A DNA stretch of 64,000 nt, taken from positions 36,492,283 through 36,556,282 of the forward strand of contig OU612066.1 of NCBI GenBank assembly GCA_914767715.1, read 5' to 3'. The notes under the pieces were generated by a model that saw only the letters and a list, made by a program, of their open reading frames with translations, was not told the origin of the DNA and did no database searches. Positions 1 through 10,901 of the stretch are shown piece after piece (positions within the stretch are counted from its first letter, which is position 1; every line of letters begins with the position of its first letter). This DNA is from Membranipora membranacea (taxonomy: Eukaryota > Bryozoa > Gymnolaemata > Cheilostomatida > Membraniporidae). A program made the position numbers and the translations under genes.

Positions 1-386
1 TTTAATGTTTTGCAGTACCGTATAAGAAAAGTGCTGAATTTTGATTGTTTGTCAGAGAGTAAGGTTGTATTCATTATGTGCTCTCTATTGTTAACAATAG
101 CAATTACAGACTATTAGTGAACAACTGTTTATTATTATACACATCAACAGATTTTAGACATCATACCGACAATCTTATTGGATATTCAAGGATATTTCAT
201 CATTACTCTTAATCTCTGGAGTTAACCAATTTTACTTCATTAGCTGGATTAATAAGGACCACTGATAACTTGAGAAAACATCTATTCTCGAGATTCTTTG
301 ACTGACAACTTTCATTGTTATAGTGGGCCAGGGCGTAGGCCCAAGCCCCTGCGCTATAATCAATTGAGTCCATACACGTTCAAGGT

Positions 387-1166
387 ATGGGGTTGTCTAA
401 AGAAATGAAGCAGGCGATGGACAAATGGTTGGAGACAGTAAAGGCGGAGTTTGCTGCAAAGTTAGATTCGATGTGCCTTGATCTGGAGCAGAAACTTTTG
501 AAAAAGGTTGGAGAGTTGGAGACTAAGGTTCAGAATCTTGAAGGCAGGAGTGGAGTGTTGGAGACCAAAGTTCAGCAGCTGGAAGGAGATAATGGCGAGT
601 TGAGACGGCGACTTGATATGATGGAGAGATATGACAGAGGAGATAGTCTAGAGATACACAACGTACCTGTATCATCAAATGAGAATGTGGAGGATATTGT
701 ATTAAGCATAGCTACAGCAATGGATATGGAAATGTCACTATCAGATATCAGCACTGTGTATTGTATGCCGGTTCGGAGAGAGAAGCAGGGAAAGGTAACA
801 CCCAGGATTTACGTCAAATTTACCAGACGTTGTATGAAAAAACTAATGTATGCAAGTCGCACAAAGAAGAAAGTGACCCATGACCAACTTGGACTCGGCA
901 GCAGCGGTAAGATCTACATACATGAACACCTCACTAAATCCCAGTCTGAGCTGTATTTCAAGACTAAAGATAAAGTGAAAGGGCTTGGCTACAAGTTTGT
1001 ATGGACCCAGGATATGAACATATATGTGCGGTATAATGAAAGAGCCAACCGCATCCTTATCACTTGTGTAAATGATCTTGACAAGCTTCAGGAGAACTCT
1101 ACGTCTGAAACCAATCAGTCAGCACCTATACTAAGACCTCGCAAACAACAGAGCACATCCGGCTAG
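387..1166 (+). CDS. LINE ORF1 protein (coiled coil, RRM-like, FP25K-C-like end)
   Basis: This 259-residue protein is the RNA-binding partner of the LINE replication complex. Residues 1-80 are a heptad-rich coiled coil with two near-repeats of an LETKVQxLEG motif, so a multimer is expected. Residues about 88-150 read as an RRM-like fold (EIHNVP ... RIYVKF). The C-terminal part (IYIHEHLTKSQSELYF, then KFVWTQDMNIYVR) resembles the baculovirus FP25K C-terminal domain found in many invertebrate LINE ORF1 proteins. The ATG at 387 is the first in frame; ORF2 starts 46 bases after the stop, in a different frame. RNA chaperone function is inferred from the family. Family assignment is from motif recognition, not a search. 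Confidence 0.8.
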   Translation: MGLSKEMKQAMDKWLETVKAEFAAKLDSMCLDLEQKLLKKVGELETKVQNLEGRSGVLETKVQQLEGDNGELRRRLDMMERYDRGDSLEIHNVPVSSNENVEDIVLSIATAMDMEMSLSDISTVYCMPVRREKQGKVTPRIYVKFTRRCMKKLMYASRTKKKVTHDQLGLGSSGKIYIHEHLTKSQSELYFKTKDKVKGLGYKFVWTQDMNIYVRYNERANRILITCVNDLDKLQENSTSETNQSAPILRPRKQQSTSG

Positions 1167-1212
1167 GTCAAAACTTCTATGAGCTTGTTACCAGATGGTC
1201 GCATCATTCTGA

Positions 1213-4020
1213 ATGTTAAGTATTGTCCATCTAAATATAAGATCTTTGCCTAAACATTTTGATGAGTTCAGACTAACTCCTGATTTGGTCAATAATGACA
1301 TAATCTGTTTTTCGGAAACTTGGTTTAATGGCTCTCATTATGACAACAATTTTCAACTACCTGGTTATGTATTGATTCGTAAGGATAGGGGTTTGACTTC
1401 ACGTGGTGGCGGGCTGGCTGTTTATGTTAAACAAAACATAAAATTCGAAAAAGTTGATTTGACTTCACATGGTGGGACCGAAGTTCTATGCATCGAAGTT
1501 GTTATTGCTGAGACTAGATTTTGTTTGGTCCTTGTTTACAATCCACCTTGTGTTGCAAGCACCAATGTTTCCTGTAATTTTGAAAAGCTATTGAATGCTC
1601 ACAATTTACGAAAGCCAACTGTAATTATAGGTGATTTTAACATTGACTGGTCCGGTAATTCACAAGCGAAAGAAAATCTTGAAACCCTTATGAGACTTCA
1701 TCAATATGAACAGCTCGTTAGAGAGTATACTAGATGTTTTAAAGATTCCAATACTGCGATCGACTTACTTTTCTCAAATGTTCAAAATTTAGTACCTGAA
1801 CACAAGGTTATAAAAAGTGATATTAGTGATCATTTTGCAATTCAAATGAAAGTTAATCTAAAAAGGCCTAAGGCCGGCTTTTCTTATGTCACTAAGCGAG
1901 ATTTCAGAAATTTTGATGATCTTGAGTTTTTTAATAGTGCGAAATCTCTTGATTTTAATATTGTAGAGAATGTTCACTGTGTTCACGAAGCAGCAGATAT
2001 TTTAGAATCAAAAATAGAATTATTGGTGGAGCAGTTTGCAACATTTAAAACCCAACGCTTAAAGCAAAAAAACAATCTTTGTTGGAAGTGTCCAGTGGCA
2101 TCTAAACTAACAAGCCTTAAAAAAGATGCATTTCAAAAGTTTGTTGAGACGGGATTTGATAAAAATTCTACTGCCTGGGAGCATTATCGTTTAATCCGTA
2201 ACAAGGCAACAAATGCAGTAAGAGATGCCAAAAAGCGAGCAATGAGAGCAGTTCTTAATGATAAAACATTAGACCAATGGCAAAAAATCAAAATTTTCCA
2301 AGGTAAAAATTATCAAGGCAATAATGTCATTCAAGAAATTGAATCTGAAAATTGCAACACTGCTGAAAGCCCAGTGATCGCTGAATGTCTAAATAGGTAT
2401 TTTTCTAGCATTGGTGCCAATCTCAATGAAGAGGCTAAACTATTGTCCAATAAAAGTTACTCAGGCTTTGATAATGATAAAGCTTTCAGTTTTCCAAAGT
2501 TTGCTTTTCAAGAAATTACATCGAGTGAGGTGTCTAAATATCTGCACACATTGAAATCACGTAAAACTGGGGGATTAAATCAGATCCCTGCCTTTATTTA
2601 TAAAATCCTAGAGCCTTTGATTCTGAATCCATTGACACATATTGTTAATCTGAGCCTTAAATGTCACGAGTTTCCAGATGTGTGGAAAAAAGCCTTAGTA
2701 ATTCCAATTTTCAAAAGTGGCAAGAAAAGTTTGCCAAATAATTATAGACCAATTTCGCTATTGCCAATATTAAGTAAAGTCCTAGAAAAGATAATAAATT
2801 ACCAAATTCGTGATTACCTGGAAATTAATGATCTAATAGCCTCTCGCCAATTTGGTTTCAGAAATGGAACATCCACTGATCAAATTTTAACTCAACTAGT
2901 CAACAAATGTCGTTCCCTGCTGTCAAAGCACGAGTCAAAATTTGTCACAGTTTCTGCACTTGATATCCGTAAAGCTTTTGATTGCGTAAACCATAAGATC
3001 CTTGCCAGTAAACTGTTAACGAAATTCAATTTCCACTCTAATGCATCAAATTTAATTAAAAATTATCTTTCAAGTCGAGAGCAGGCCATGAAAGTTAATG
3101 GTTGTGTATCTGAATGCAGTCGAGTTATAACTGGTGTGCCGCAGGGGTCTGTACTTGGACCACTCCTGTTTATCATGTTTATTAACAATCCGATGGAGCT
3201 CAAAAATTGTTATCTATATGCTGATGACTGCCTACTAGTCACCAGTGGGGAAAACCCAGACATTTCCACAAAACTTATGGAAAAAAGCATTCATCAAGCA
3301 TCCAGTTGGTACAGTGAAAATTGCCTTGTTCTAAACAGCGGTAAAACGGATGTCATGACCATTTCTAATAAACGTAACATCAAACCTCCGGAACTTAAAT
3401 TTAATAATCTCATTTTCAAACAATCTGACAAAATTAAGTACTTTGGTGTGATTCTTGATAACAAATTAAATTTTAAATCTCATACCAGTAAAATTAAACA
3501 AAAACTTTATCCAATAGTCACCAACTTTCAACGTAATAGAAAATTCCTGACACCTAAATTAGCTAAGCTTTGGTACATTGGACTTATACGTTCTAATCTG
3601 GAATACAGCTCTCCTGTTTTATTTACCACAAACGACTATGTCAAAAAAGAATTTTTAAAAATTGAGAATAGATGTTTGAAAATTATAGACTATAACAGTT
3701 CTAAAGATAATACTCGAAAGACCTACAACATCCCTGTTTTAACTTTGCGTTTCGAATATTTGTATCTGCTGACGTTTTATAAAATTGTTAATAGTTTAGT
3801 CCCAATAATTGATACCAATCTGCTCCCCGAGAAATTAACTAGTGAAACTCGGCTTGCTAAAAGTTCTGGGTTTAGACTATCCAAGGAAAATTTTAGATTT
3901 GCTTTAGCTAATTTCGGTGCTCAGAGGTTTAACGAATTACCCAATCATGTTAAGCTGAGTCAATCCCTTGCTACATTCAAAAATGCCACTCGGAGCCATG
4001 TCCTCAAACTTCTCAATTAA
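1213..4020 (+). CDS. LINE ORF2: AP endonuclease and reverse transcriptase
   Basis: This 935-residue replication enzyme cuts the target DNA and reverse-transcribes the element's RNA there. The N-terminal third is an apurinic-type endonuclease: HLNIRSL near residue 7, FSETW near 35, GDFNIDW near 140 and SDHFAI near 195. The reverse transcriptase follows, with NNYRPISLLP, ALDIRKAFDCVNH, GVPQGSVLGPLL and the catalytic YADD box (about residue 675). The C-terminal region is the thumb/tail typical of Jockey and CR1 relatives. No frameshift or stop interrupts it, so enzyme activity is plausible. I see no RNase H domain. The clade is judged by eye. Confidence 0.9.
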   Translation: MLSIVHLNIRSLPKHFDEFRLTPDLVNNDIICFSETWFNGSHYDNNFQLPGYVLIRKDRGLTSRGGGLAVYVKQNIKFEKVDLTSHGGTEVLCIEVVIAETRFCLVLVYNPPCVASTNVSCNFEKLLNAHNLRKPTVIIGDFNIDWSGNSQAKENLETLMRLHQYEQLVREYTRCFKDSNTAIDLLFSNVQNLVPEHKVIKSDISDHFAIQMKVNLKRPKAGFSYVTKRDFRNFDDLEFFNSAKSLDFNIVENVHCVHEAADILESKIELLVEQFATFKTQRLKQKNNLCWKCPVASKLTSLKKDAFQKFVETGFDKNSTAWEHYRLIRNKATNAVRDAKKRAMRAVLNDKTLDQWQKIKIFQGKNYQGNNVIQEIESENCNTAESPVIAECLNRYFSSIGANLNEEAKLLSNKSYSGFDNDKAFSFPKFAFQEITSSEVSKYLHTLKSRKTGGLNQIPAFIYKILEPLILNPLTHIVNLSLKCHEFPDVWKKALVIPIFKSGKKSLPNNYRPISLLPILSKVLEKIINYQIRDYLEINDLIASRQFGFRNGTSTDQILTQLVNKCRSLLSKHESKFVTVSALDIRKAFDCVNHKILASKLLTKFNFHSNASNLIKNYLSSREQAMKVNGCVSECSRVITGVPQGSVLGPLLFIMFINNPMELKNCYLYADDCLLVTSGENPDISTKLMEKSIHQASSWYSENCLVLNSGKTDVMTISNKRNIKPPELKFNNLIFKQSDKIKYFGVILDNKLNFKSHTSKIKQKLYPIVTNFQRNRKFLTPKLAKLWYIGLIRSNLEYSSPVLFTTNDYVKKEFLKIENRCLKIIDYNSSKDNTRKTYNIPVLTLRFEYLYLLTFYKIVNSLVPIIDTNLLPEKLTSETRLAKSSGFRLSKENFRFALANFGAQRFNELPNHVKLSQSLATFKNATRSHVLKLLN

Positions 4021-4280
4021 TGAGTCAGTTCTTATCATTTCATTTTAGCCTACTGCTACATTGTTCTAACTTTTCTTTTCCTAGCTATTGTGTATCAACT
4101 TGTGTAATGTTTTACTGATAATTAATGCCTGCGTGTACGTTGTAATTTTACCTGTCATTGTTCTTGATTTTTAGTTACATGTCTTTTAATTCTACACCAT
4201 ATTTTTATCAATTTTTCTGTTTTCTGGGTACAAGTCCTAAGGACTTATTCTTCTCCAGAATAAACATGGAATATATGTAA

Positions 4281-5280
4281 ATGCCTCACACTAGGACTCT
4301 CCCTTCACAAGGGCAAATGCTGAAAAGGACAACTTCCATACCTACCATAACCCAGTGCCTGTTAGTTGCAAACTCTCAGCTTTTCAACCACAGCTCCATG
4401 GATGGATAATGAGATCCATAAGGTCAATGTGTAGTGCTCTTGTCTGTAGACTGACTGTAGCTTCCTCATGAGCTTAATTTTAGGTCACGAAATTAGCGGT
4501 CTGGTTTGAATGAATATGGACATTCTATGGGATATGAGTGCTTACTGGGCCGATGTTGAAAAGTTTTATGGCTGCAGGCCTGCTAGTTCATGGGACTCAG
4601 TGACCAAGGGGTATTATGAAGGATGAAACAGTTACAACTTGTAGGATTTTTTACAGCATTTAGACCGCTTGATCCGTAACCAGTCTTGTATACTGTGGAG
4701 TCATTATTTTATCGATGGATACACTCTTAAGGATTTGGTTAACATGCTTGCCAATAACCTAGCTGATGTTCACTGATAAAGGTTGTATGGCCGGCAGTGA
4801 CCTTCAGCCCTTGTTCAAGGGAATTTCACAATCTGGGCACTTTAATATTTGTCTCGGTTTGATAAAAATATATTCTAAGATGATGAATCTGGGATTAAAC
4901 ATGATGGGGGACAAGTCGCTTTGCATTAACGGCCAAAATTGTGTTTGGCTGTGAGAGATAAGCAGATTCTAGATAAGGATGAGTTAAATCTAAGGTCTCA
5001 GTTCTTTTTCTATTATTGTATCACTTCCATTTTACATTCAGTGCTTAAACTATACTGCTGTCAATTTACCGCTGCTTATTTCATTCTGTGCAGCTGTACT
5101 AACCCCGGGTTTTATTTCAGATTTGTCACCTAATGATGTGCAAAAACAGATTGTCAAAATTAGGGTATGAAATCATTGAACTACATGAAATGGTACCGTT
5201 ATAACCACATTACTAGTTCAGCCAATTATTTCACTCCTTGATTTTAACAATCAACAGCTGTAATATTTCACTCATTAGGT
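4281..5280. other. Non-coding stretch between LINE and Ala/Gly-rich gene copy 1
   Basis: Only two short open frames (62 and 64 codons, near 4766 and 4939) lie here, with no recognisable motifs. A pyrimidine-rich acceptor-like site ending in TTAG lies at about 5270-5279, just before copy 1. I could not find a first exon or TATA box for copy 1 in this stretch. Confidence 0.5.
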
Positions 5281-5318
5281 GAATATGCTGGAGTTGAAGC
5301 CTCAATGATACAGTGAGG

Positions 5319-5747
5319 ATGATCGACACTTTTGATCGGCCAGGTGAGGCTTCTGCAAATGAAAAATATGACAGAGCAGGCGCATACAAATCTGGTTTCA
5401 CTGATAAACCCGGGCAGAGAATTCCAAAAGCAGGTGCTTATGCGGAAGCTGGTTTCTTAGAGGCGAAAGCAGAGTTTAGTGTTTTTGATGTGTGCGCCAA
5501 AGGTCCCAATGCTAGTGCAGGAGCCGAGATCAGTCCCCTTGGTATGAAAGCAATGGCAACAGCCGGGCCAGGCACAGCCTCAGCCAATGCAGGTCCAATT
5601 GGCGTCGAAGTCGGGCTATCACTTGATACGGGTATGGCTCTAGGGCTTGAGGGAGAAGAAGTTAAGATTGCTGGTACTGGGATTAAACTCGGAACAGAAA
5701 CAAATGTGTCTGTCCTGGGAAATGAGGCATCATGTTCCATCTCATGA
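5319..5747 (+). CDS. Ala/Gly-rich small protein, copy 1 (5' end unclear)
   Basis: The 142 codons from this ATG closely match the paralogue ending at 10121. Shared blocks include MIDTFDRPG, KPGQRIPKAGAYAEAG, EAKAEFSVF, NASAGAE, AMATAGxGTASA, LDTGxALGLE and the ending SVLGNExSCSIS. The protein is an alternation of small residues with no transmembrane helix. I recall similar Ala/Gly-rich proteins in fish and invertebrates, but I do not know their function. In copy 2 this block is exon 2 after a 16-base first exon. Here the bases just upstream cannot be joined in phase in the same way, because the equivalent of the upstream codons runs into a stop. Copy 1 may therefore be 5'-damaged, use another first exon, or start at this ATG. 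The 3' flanks of the two copies also resemble each other, so the duplication includes non-coding DNA. Confidence 0.6.
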   Translation: MIDTFDRPGEASANEKYDRAGAYKSGFTDKPGQRIPKAGAYAEAGFLEAKAEFSVFDVCAKGPNASAGAEISPLGMKAMATAGPGTASANAGPIGVEVGLSLDTGMALGLEGEEVKIAGTGIKLGTETNVSVLGNEASCSIS

Positions 5748-7041
5748 AGCTCCTACTTTTGTTTGGTGTGTTTTTCATTACGTGTAACTTGCTTCATTTC
5801 ATGACAGGTATTGGTATTTTTTTCTTTGAATTCCACATATTTAATACAAACTCGAGAAAGCTCTCTATCTGCCCATTGATTTTGATTTTAGTCTAGTGAA
5901 TAGTCAAAAAAGATCATCAAGTCATTACATTTCTCTTATATTGGCATGGGGCATAGCTTGAGCAATAAGTAGGTTTCTATTCAAAGGACAAACAGAGTTT
6001 CGCAGCAATGCATAAATGGGTAGTAAAGAATGTGCTATGCAGCATCAACTTTGTGCACCACGCAATCATACTGACTCTCGTGATCTGACTGGGCATGTAG
6101 ATCACTGATAAACTAGGTTATCATTACCACAAAGCAGGTGTCGTAAGGCTAAGAATGCATCATGTGTGACTTGAATTCGCGCATGTGCAAGAACAATGAG
6201 TTTAGTTTGGGTTCTGATTGCAACTTTGGGAAGGGGAAATGGGATATCCCCTGCATAAACTGTCAATCAAAATCAGCTAAAAATGACAAGAGAGGATAAC
6301 TATTAATAACAAATCCGCACGCTTTGGGGAGTATGTCACCAGAGCAGGTAGCCAATCAGATGGTTTCGGAATTCCGAGACTCAATTTTGCAGAGATCAGC
6401 TCATGCCCAGAGCTGAGCATGCGCAGAATGCCACGCAATGCAAAACTCAAAGTAGTTGCTGACTCTTAGCTGAGTTTTACTTCAGTTTAGGGGAGGCCCC
6501 GGTTCAAAGACATTGCTGTAATAATGATAGAGCAGGCTACATATAACAGGAACAGGAAACTGCTCTGTGAAGTTCCATATCCGTTGAGTTTGAGCAGCGA
6601 TTTAGCACCTGATGGATGGAAGGTTTCAGAAGAATTCTCACTGAATAATCATCTGATATAGATTTGGTCTTTTTCCCTATGCATAAAGTGCAATCTGCTA
6701 TCATTCAATGAGAACTTGTTTGAAACCCTGGTTGCCCTTTAAGCGATGGAATCTTATGGTGAATTGCTTACCCATACCAACGTGCAATAAATTGAAGTGA
6801 CATTACTTATTACAATAATTTTGTGCTCACACTGTTAAAATAGGTTGGTAGGTGTATGCAGAGCGCTGCGTCTTTGCCTGGCAAGTGATCTTATCAGCTC
6901 CTACTACAAGACATAGTAAACTTTCGGGGCCAATGGGAGTATGCTTACATGAAGTAAGATCAACTCATCTATTCATCTAACTATCTTCTAAGGTGGGCAA
7001 GCTAGGGTTATGCATGAAGAGGTCACCTCCATTAGAGGCAT

Positions 7042-7118
7042 GGGTAATGACCGGGTTTCGAACATGCAACTGTCAGATTGAGAAGCTCGAATCCTAACCA
7101 CTAGACCACCCTGCCCTG
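7042..7118 (-). repeat. tRNA-derived sequence (SINE head or tRNA pseudogene)
   Basis: On the minus strand an A-box-like TGGTCTAGTGG is followed 44 bases later by a B-box-like TGTTCGAAACC. These are the two internal RNA polymerase III promoter blocks of a tRNA, at normal spacing. The 5' part (GGTGGTCTAGTGGTTAGGAT) resembles tRNA-Glu-type heads. The anticodon stem does not pair well, so a functional tRNA is unlikely. A SINE body could extend to lower coordinates (towards about 6850), but I saw no second copy to define it. Confidence 0.55.
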
Positions 7119-8458
7119 TTGTTCAGTCATATGCACAGAGATAATTTCCGCTGACATTTTGATAAATCAAGGTTTATGAAATACGCCTTAGTTACCTTAG
7201 CATCTGAATTGATCTGCGATTGTGTCGAAGGCTTGGGCATTTCTAGAGGTTGCCGTATTGCTTGACCTTTGATTTGTTTTATGATTGGTTGGTTAGAGTA
7301 AATTTTTCATGCTTTGAATTAGCAGAGAACATGCTGATTGCACCATTTTGTGTGGTTACAAAATGTGGAAGAGTGAGGAAGTGCAGAGAAAGACATCTGA
7401 CTTCAACTGAGATGCAATCCAAATGCTACAACAAATATATCAACCCGTATGTAGTTGGGCTAATAGGTTACACTAGAACAGGAGAATATGATCATTCAAC
7501 TTCATCTGAGTTCATAGAAAAGTTTCTTATGCTGAGGCAGCAATAGTATATGTTACACGATTCCGACCATGCATTCTTAGACCTTGATCCAGAAACAACA
7601 AACTATTGAAAATAAAGCAGACAACAGCTTTTTTTTCTGTATCAGATTTTACATTATCGTTATGCGCCTTTCCCAGTGGGTTTTGTTTTTACAGAGTATT
7701 GAAGTTCAGAGCACAAGAAAATTTATCAATCTAGGTATCTAAAGGAGATATGACACCTATATATTTTCTTGGTAAAGCACTTATTGAAGGGAACCAAAGG
7801 GGCCTTGTTTGCACCAAATCTGCCATAAATTAAAGAGTTATAAAATTCTAGAGTTTGTGGGGTGACAATATGGTAAATTCAGAGCTCATCACTTCCCTGC
7901 AGAAAGTGGAAGCAGAGGTCCAGAGGAGGTGTGGGTATGAGGCATGCGCAACAAATAAAGGGAGCTACCATCCAAACATACCTTATATTACTAGATCACT
8001 TGAAATTATATATGATTTCAAAGCTTACTGCCTCCACTGCATTCTTCGAGCCTATGGTTTTTAGGGAAAACTTAAAAATCAAAAATAAATTTTTCAAAAA
8101 ATCCCGAAATTTACAGATAATTTGTCAGCATATTGAGAACCTACGTGGTTGTGTGACCTTTTGAGCTCTTTTTAAAATGATATACAGTGACCCTGCCAAA
8201 AACTTGTCATTTCTGCTTTCAGAATTGTTTTAATAATGCGGCACCACAAAAAAATATCTTTGATGAGGAACTTGGGATTTCCCCATTCTGGACTATTTCA
8301 AAAGGTGATTTTGATTATAATCAAGTAAGATTCAAGAGACGTGCCAACACTCGATAGAAATGAGTTTGTTTTCAGACACAATAATTAAGCTTAGTTAATA
8401 GTGATATTACGGTATCAGTACTTGACCGGTCTATATTTACTGGTAGTAACTTGGCATA

Positions 8459-8478
8459 CCCCCCCCCCCCCCCCCCCC
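8459..8478. repeat. Poly-C run (20 bases)
   Basis: Uninterrupted homopolymer in an AT-rich intergenic stretch; its length should be treated as uncertain because of sequencing error. Confidence 0.9.
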
Positions 8479-8785
8479 GGTCACTTCAATCCAAACAAAA
8501 AACGATTCCACAACATAAAAATCTCTGTATGCCACTTCAGACCAGCTTATCTGTGTATTTCAGTTCTTCAGCTTGGCGAAGCCCTAAATAAGTTCTAAAC
8601 AGCCTCAAACATCTGATAAACTCATGTTTTGTGAATAAAATGTGAAAATGGAAACTTCAACCATGAGCTTTTAATTATCCGATTGCGCTGCCAAGAAGTG
8701 ATTCATGAGACACGCACAGGCATCAAATTACAGACAATAAATACATTGACACTTTGACGGCCATAGCTTCCTTGTACTCAAGGTG

Positions 8786-8793
8786 TATATAAG
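8786..8793 (+). promoter_or_regulatory. TATA box of Ala/Gly-rich gene copy 2
   Basis: TATATAAG lies about 112 bases upstream of the first ATG (8903) of a two-exon gene. Transcription would be expected to start some 30 bases downstream, near 8816-8822. Position relative to the gene, not experiment, supports this. Confidence 0.6.
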
Positions 8794-8902
8794 GTATGAT
8801 CATGAGATAGACTCATCAGTTACACCAAAGACGAAACTGTGACAAAACTAGATAACATCAGTAGAAATCATCAACAAAAAGTATCCAACCTCAAGTGACA
8901 AT

Positions 8903-10121
8903 ATGTCTGCACATGCAGGTAAGCACAGAAAATCAAAGAAAAGTCCTAGTCCTGAGTAACTAGCTAGTACAACTTGAAACTACTGCGAGCAAAAACTTAA
9001 CTGCAAAGTTTTTTCCACAAATTAAATGGCATTATAAATAAAGTTGACATGATGAGTGTTTGTTCAAAAATCAACCTAATTTTGAAGCTTAACTAATTTC
9101 TTGGTGATGGCTTCATCTTTTAGGTTTGAATGCCATATCTTGAAAGTAACTTTTTATTCACAATAATCACATTGATATCTGATGCGCACACTTTACATGT
9201 TACTTTCCTTTTGTATTGTATTGCGTGGTGGTTGCCCATTTCCATTACACCTGTTACTCTCTATGGCAGAGTCTGGATCGTGTCGAAATAAATGTTGGGA
9301 TGTAAATTAGCATTGTTGTTCAGCATTTTAACCTATTTTCATTTTTCTTGTTGATATCAATGCTACTTTGCCCCACAAGAGATCCCTACATTTAAATTTG
9401 TAGGGTGTATAAATATGTTTGTGTTAATATTTGAAATTATTTATCCTATCCTATTCTAGCATTATTGTTTCATAAGATATCCCAGAACATTCAAATTATA
9501 TATATGAAGAACATTAACATTATGGTATGGGGTGTGACGTCTTCAAAAGTCGCTTTTCTGAGATTGTCTTGTGGCATTATCACACGATTACCTGGTATTA
9601 TTTTTAGCTTTTAGAACAGTTTGCAAGAGAATATACCTGTTTAGATGTTTTGCATTGTAGAACTAACAGCAAATGCTGCAGATGCAGTGAGGATGATCGA
9701 CACTTTTGATCGGCCAGGAGCAGCTTTCGCTCATGAAACATATGCGAGATCAGGTGTATACACAGCTGGTTTCAGAAATAAACCCGGGCAGAGAATCCCA
9801 AAAGCAGGTGCTTATGCGGAAGCTGGTATTGGGGAGGCAAAAGCAGAGTTTAGTGTGTTAGAGGCCTCTGCCAAGGGTACTAATGCTAGTGCAGGAGCTG
9901 AGGCTAGTGCTCTTGGTGTGAAAGCCATGGCAACAGCCGGGCTAGGCACAGCCTCAGCCAAAGCGGGTCCGTTTGGAGTCAAAGTCGGGATATCACTCGA
10001 TACTGGTGTGGCCCTAGGGCTTGAGGCAGTCGAACTCAAGATAGCTGGGACCGGTTTAAAATTAGGAGCAGAACCGAATGTGTCAGTCCTTGGCAATGAA
10101 GTGTCATGTTCAATCTCATAA
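8903..10121 (+). CDS. Ala/Gly-rich small protein, copy 2 (two exons)
   Basis: Exon 1 is 8903-8918 (ATG TCT GCA CAT GCA G, then donor GTAAGC). Exon 2 is 9670-10121, after an acceptor ending AACTAACAG. They join in phase to give 155 residues that begin MSAHAANAADAVRM. The body alternates Ala/Gly-rich stretches with short conserved blocks (KPGQRIPKAGAYAEAG, KAEFSVLEASAKG, AMATAGLGTASA, GISLDTGVALGLE, SVLGNEVSCSIS). No signal peptide or membrane helix is visible, so a cytosolic or nuclear protein is likely. Only two cysteine-free thirds and one C-terminal Cys are seen. A TATA box lies upstream. Its paralogue is 4 kb to the left on the same strand. I do not know the function of this family. Confidence 0.75.
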
Positions 10122-10901
10122 AGCACTTGTTTTTCCACTTGTTAGTGTTTTTTATGGGTTAATTGCTTCAATTCATTACAGGCATAGAAGTTTTGTTATC
10201 CTCCACGCCTCTTTTTTCACTATTTGAGTTGGTTTACCTGCAATTTCTGTTTTGAGGAAAGTAATTTCTTTTGTTTCACATTTTGCTGATATGTTACATA
10301 TATTGAAGACGAACTAGAGAATGCTCTGTCTGTCCGTCCTGTGCTTGAGTTTAAAATCTGGCGAATAATGTTTTTTTAGGAAGCAGCTTAGAAAATTAAA
10401 GTTATTACTTTTCTATTATTATGGCTATTCTATTATACTGTGGCTATTATTTTGTTATTTTGGCTACTTTCATGGCTGCCTGACAATATTGTTTTCCCAA
10501 CAACTGCACTGGTGAAACTTTTTTGTTGCAACATCAGTTCAAAACATCCTTAGCCTTGCCATAAATATGGCATAAGTCAAATAAATCAACTGCATATCTT
10601 GACTTGGCAGGACACATTTACCTTGAATATTCAATTTGATGTGCTGAGGCCCCTTTCAGAAACTGGCATCAATCCTAACTTGACAAGGGCAGATTTCTAC
10701 CTAAGTTGTTCAGCATATGGTGATTAGCAGAACCCTTTGACATTATAACATTAAATTTTACTTTGCACTATCTAGAACAGCTCATAGATGTTGATGACTG
10801 CCAAAGTCATTAGTCTAGCCTTCAACATCCATCCCATCGTATCCACCCATACACCAAGGTCTGCATTGCCTGACTAATCATATACTGGTTAATTCACTTA
10901 C
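10122..10901. other. Non-coding gap between convergent genes
   Basis: This lies between the stop of the + strand Ala/Gly-rich gene and the last visible exon of the minus-strand RNF213-like gene. I see AT-rich sequence with no exon of either gene. In particular there is no minus-strand exon continuing the AAA module. Confidence 0.5.

Larger units (their letters stand above)
310..4280 (+). mobile_element. Apparently intact two-ORF non-LTR retrotransposon (LINE)
   Basis: A coiled-coil/nucleic-acid-binding ORF1 (387-1166) is followed by an endonuclease-reverse transcriptase ORF2 (1213-4020), with a 46-base spacer and no internal stop in either. The 3' untranslated region carries AATAAA near 4259. 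This is the layout of an autonomous Jockey/CR1-type LINE. The 5' end is not determined: I see no convincing target duplication, and the start given is simply the GC-rich stretch before ORF1. The 3' end near 4280 is also approximate. Two uninterrupted ORFs suggest a young copy. Confidence 0.85.
5748..8780. other. Non-coding region between the Ala/Gly-rich paralogues
   Basis: No supported gene. The longest open frame is 98 codons near 7250-7546 and has no recognisable motif. The stretch holds a tRNA-derived sequence on the minus strand (about 7042-7118) and a 20-base C run at 8459-8478. Confidence 0.5.

Noticed and set aside
7250-7546. 98-codon + strand open frame
   Set aside because: No recognisable domain, no splice or promoter context, and unlike anything I know.
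9100-9130. Candidate Walker B exon (DEA codons on the minus strand) continuing the RNF213-like gene
   Set aside because: The surrounding residues do not match the expected FFDEAN block and no splice sites fit.
5438-10138. Minus-strand open frames of 100-108 codons over both Ala/Gly-rich genes
   Set aside because: They are antisense shadows of GC-richer, stop-poor coding sequence; the + strand reading is conserved between paralogues and has splice signals.
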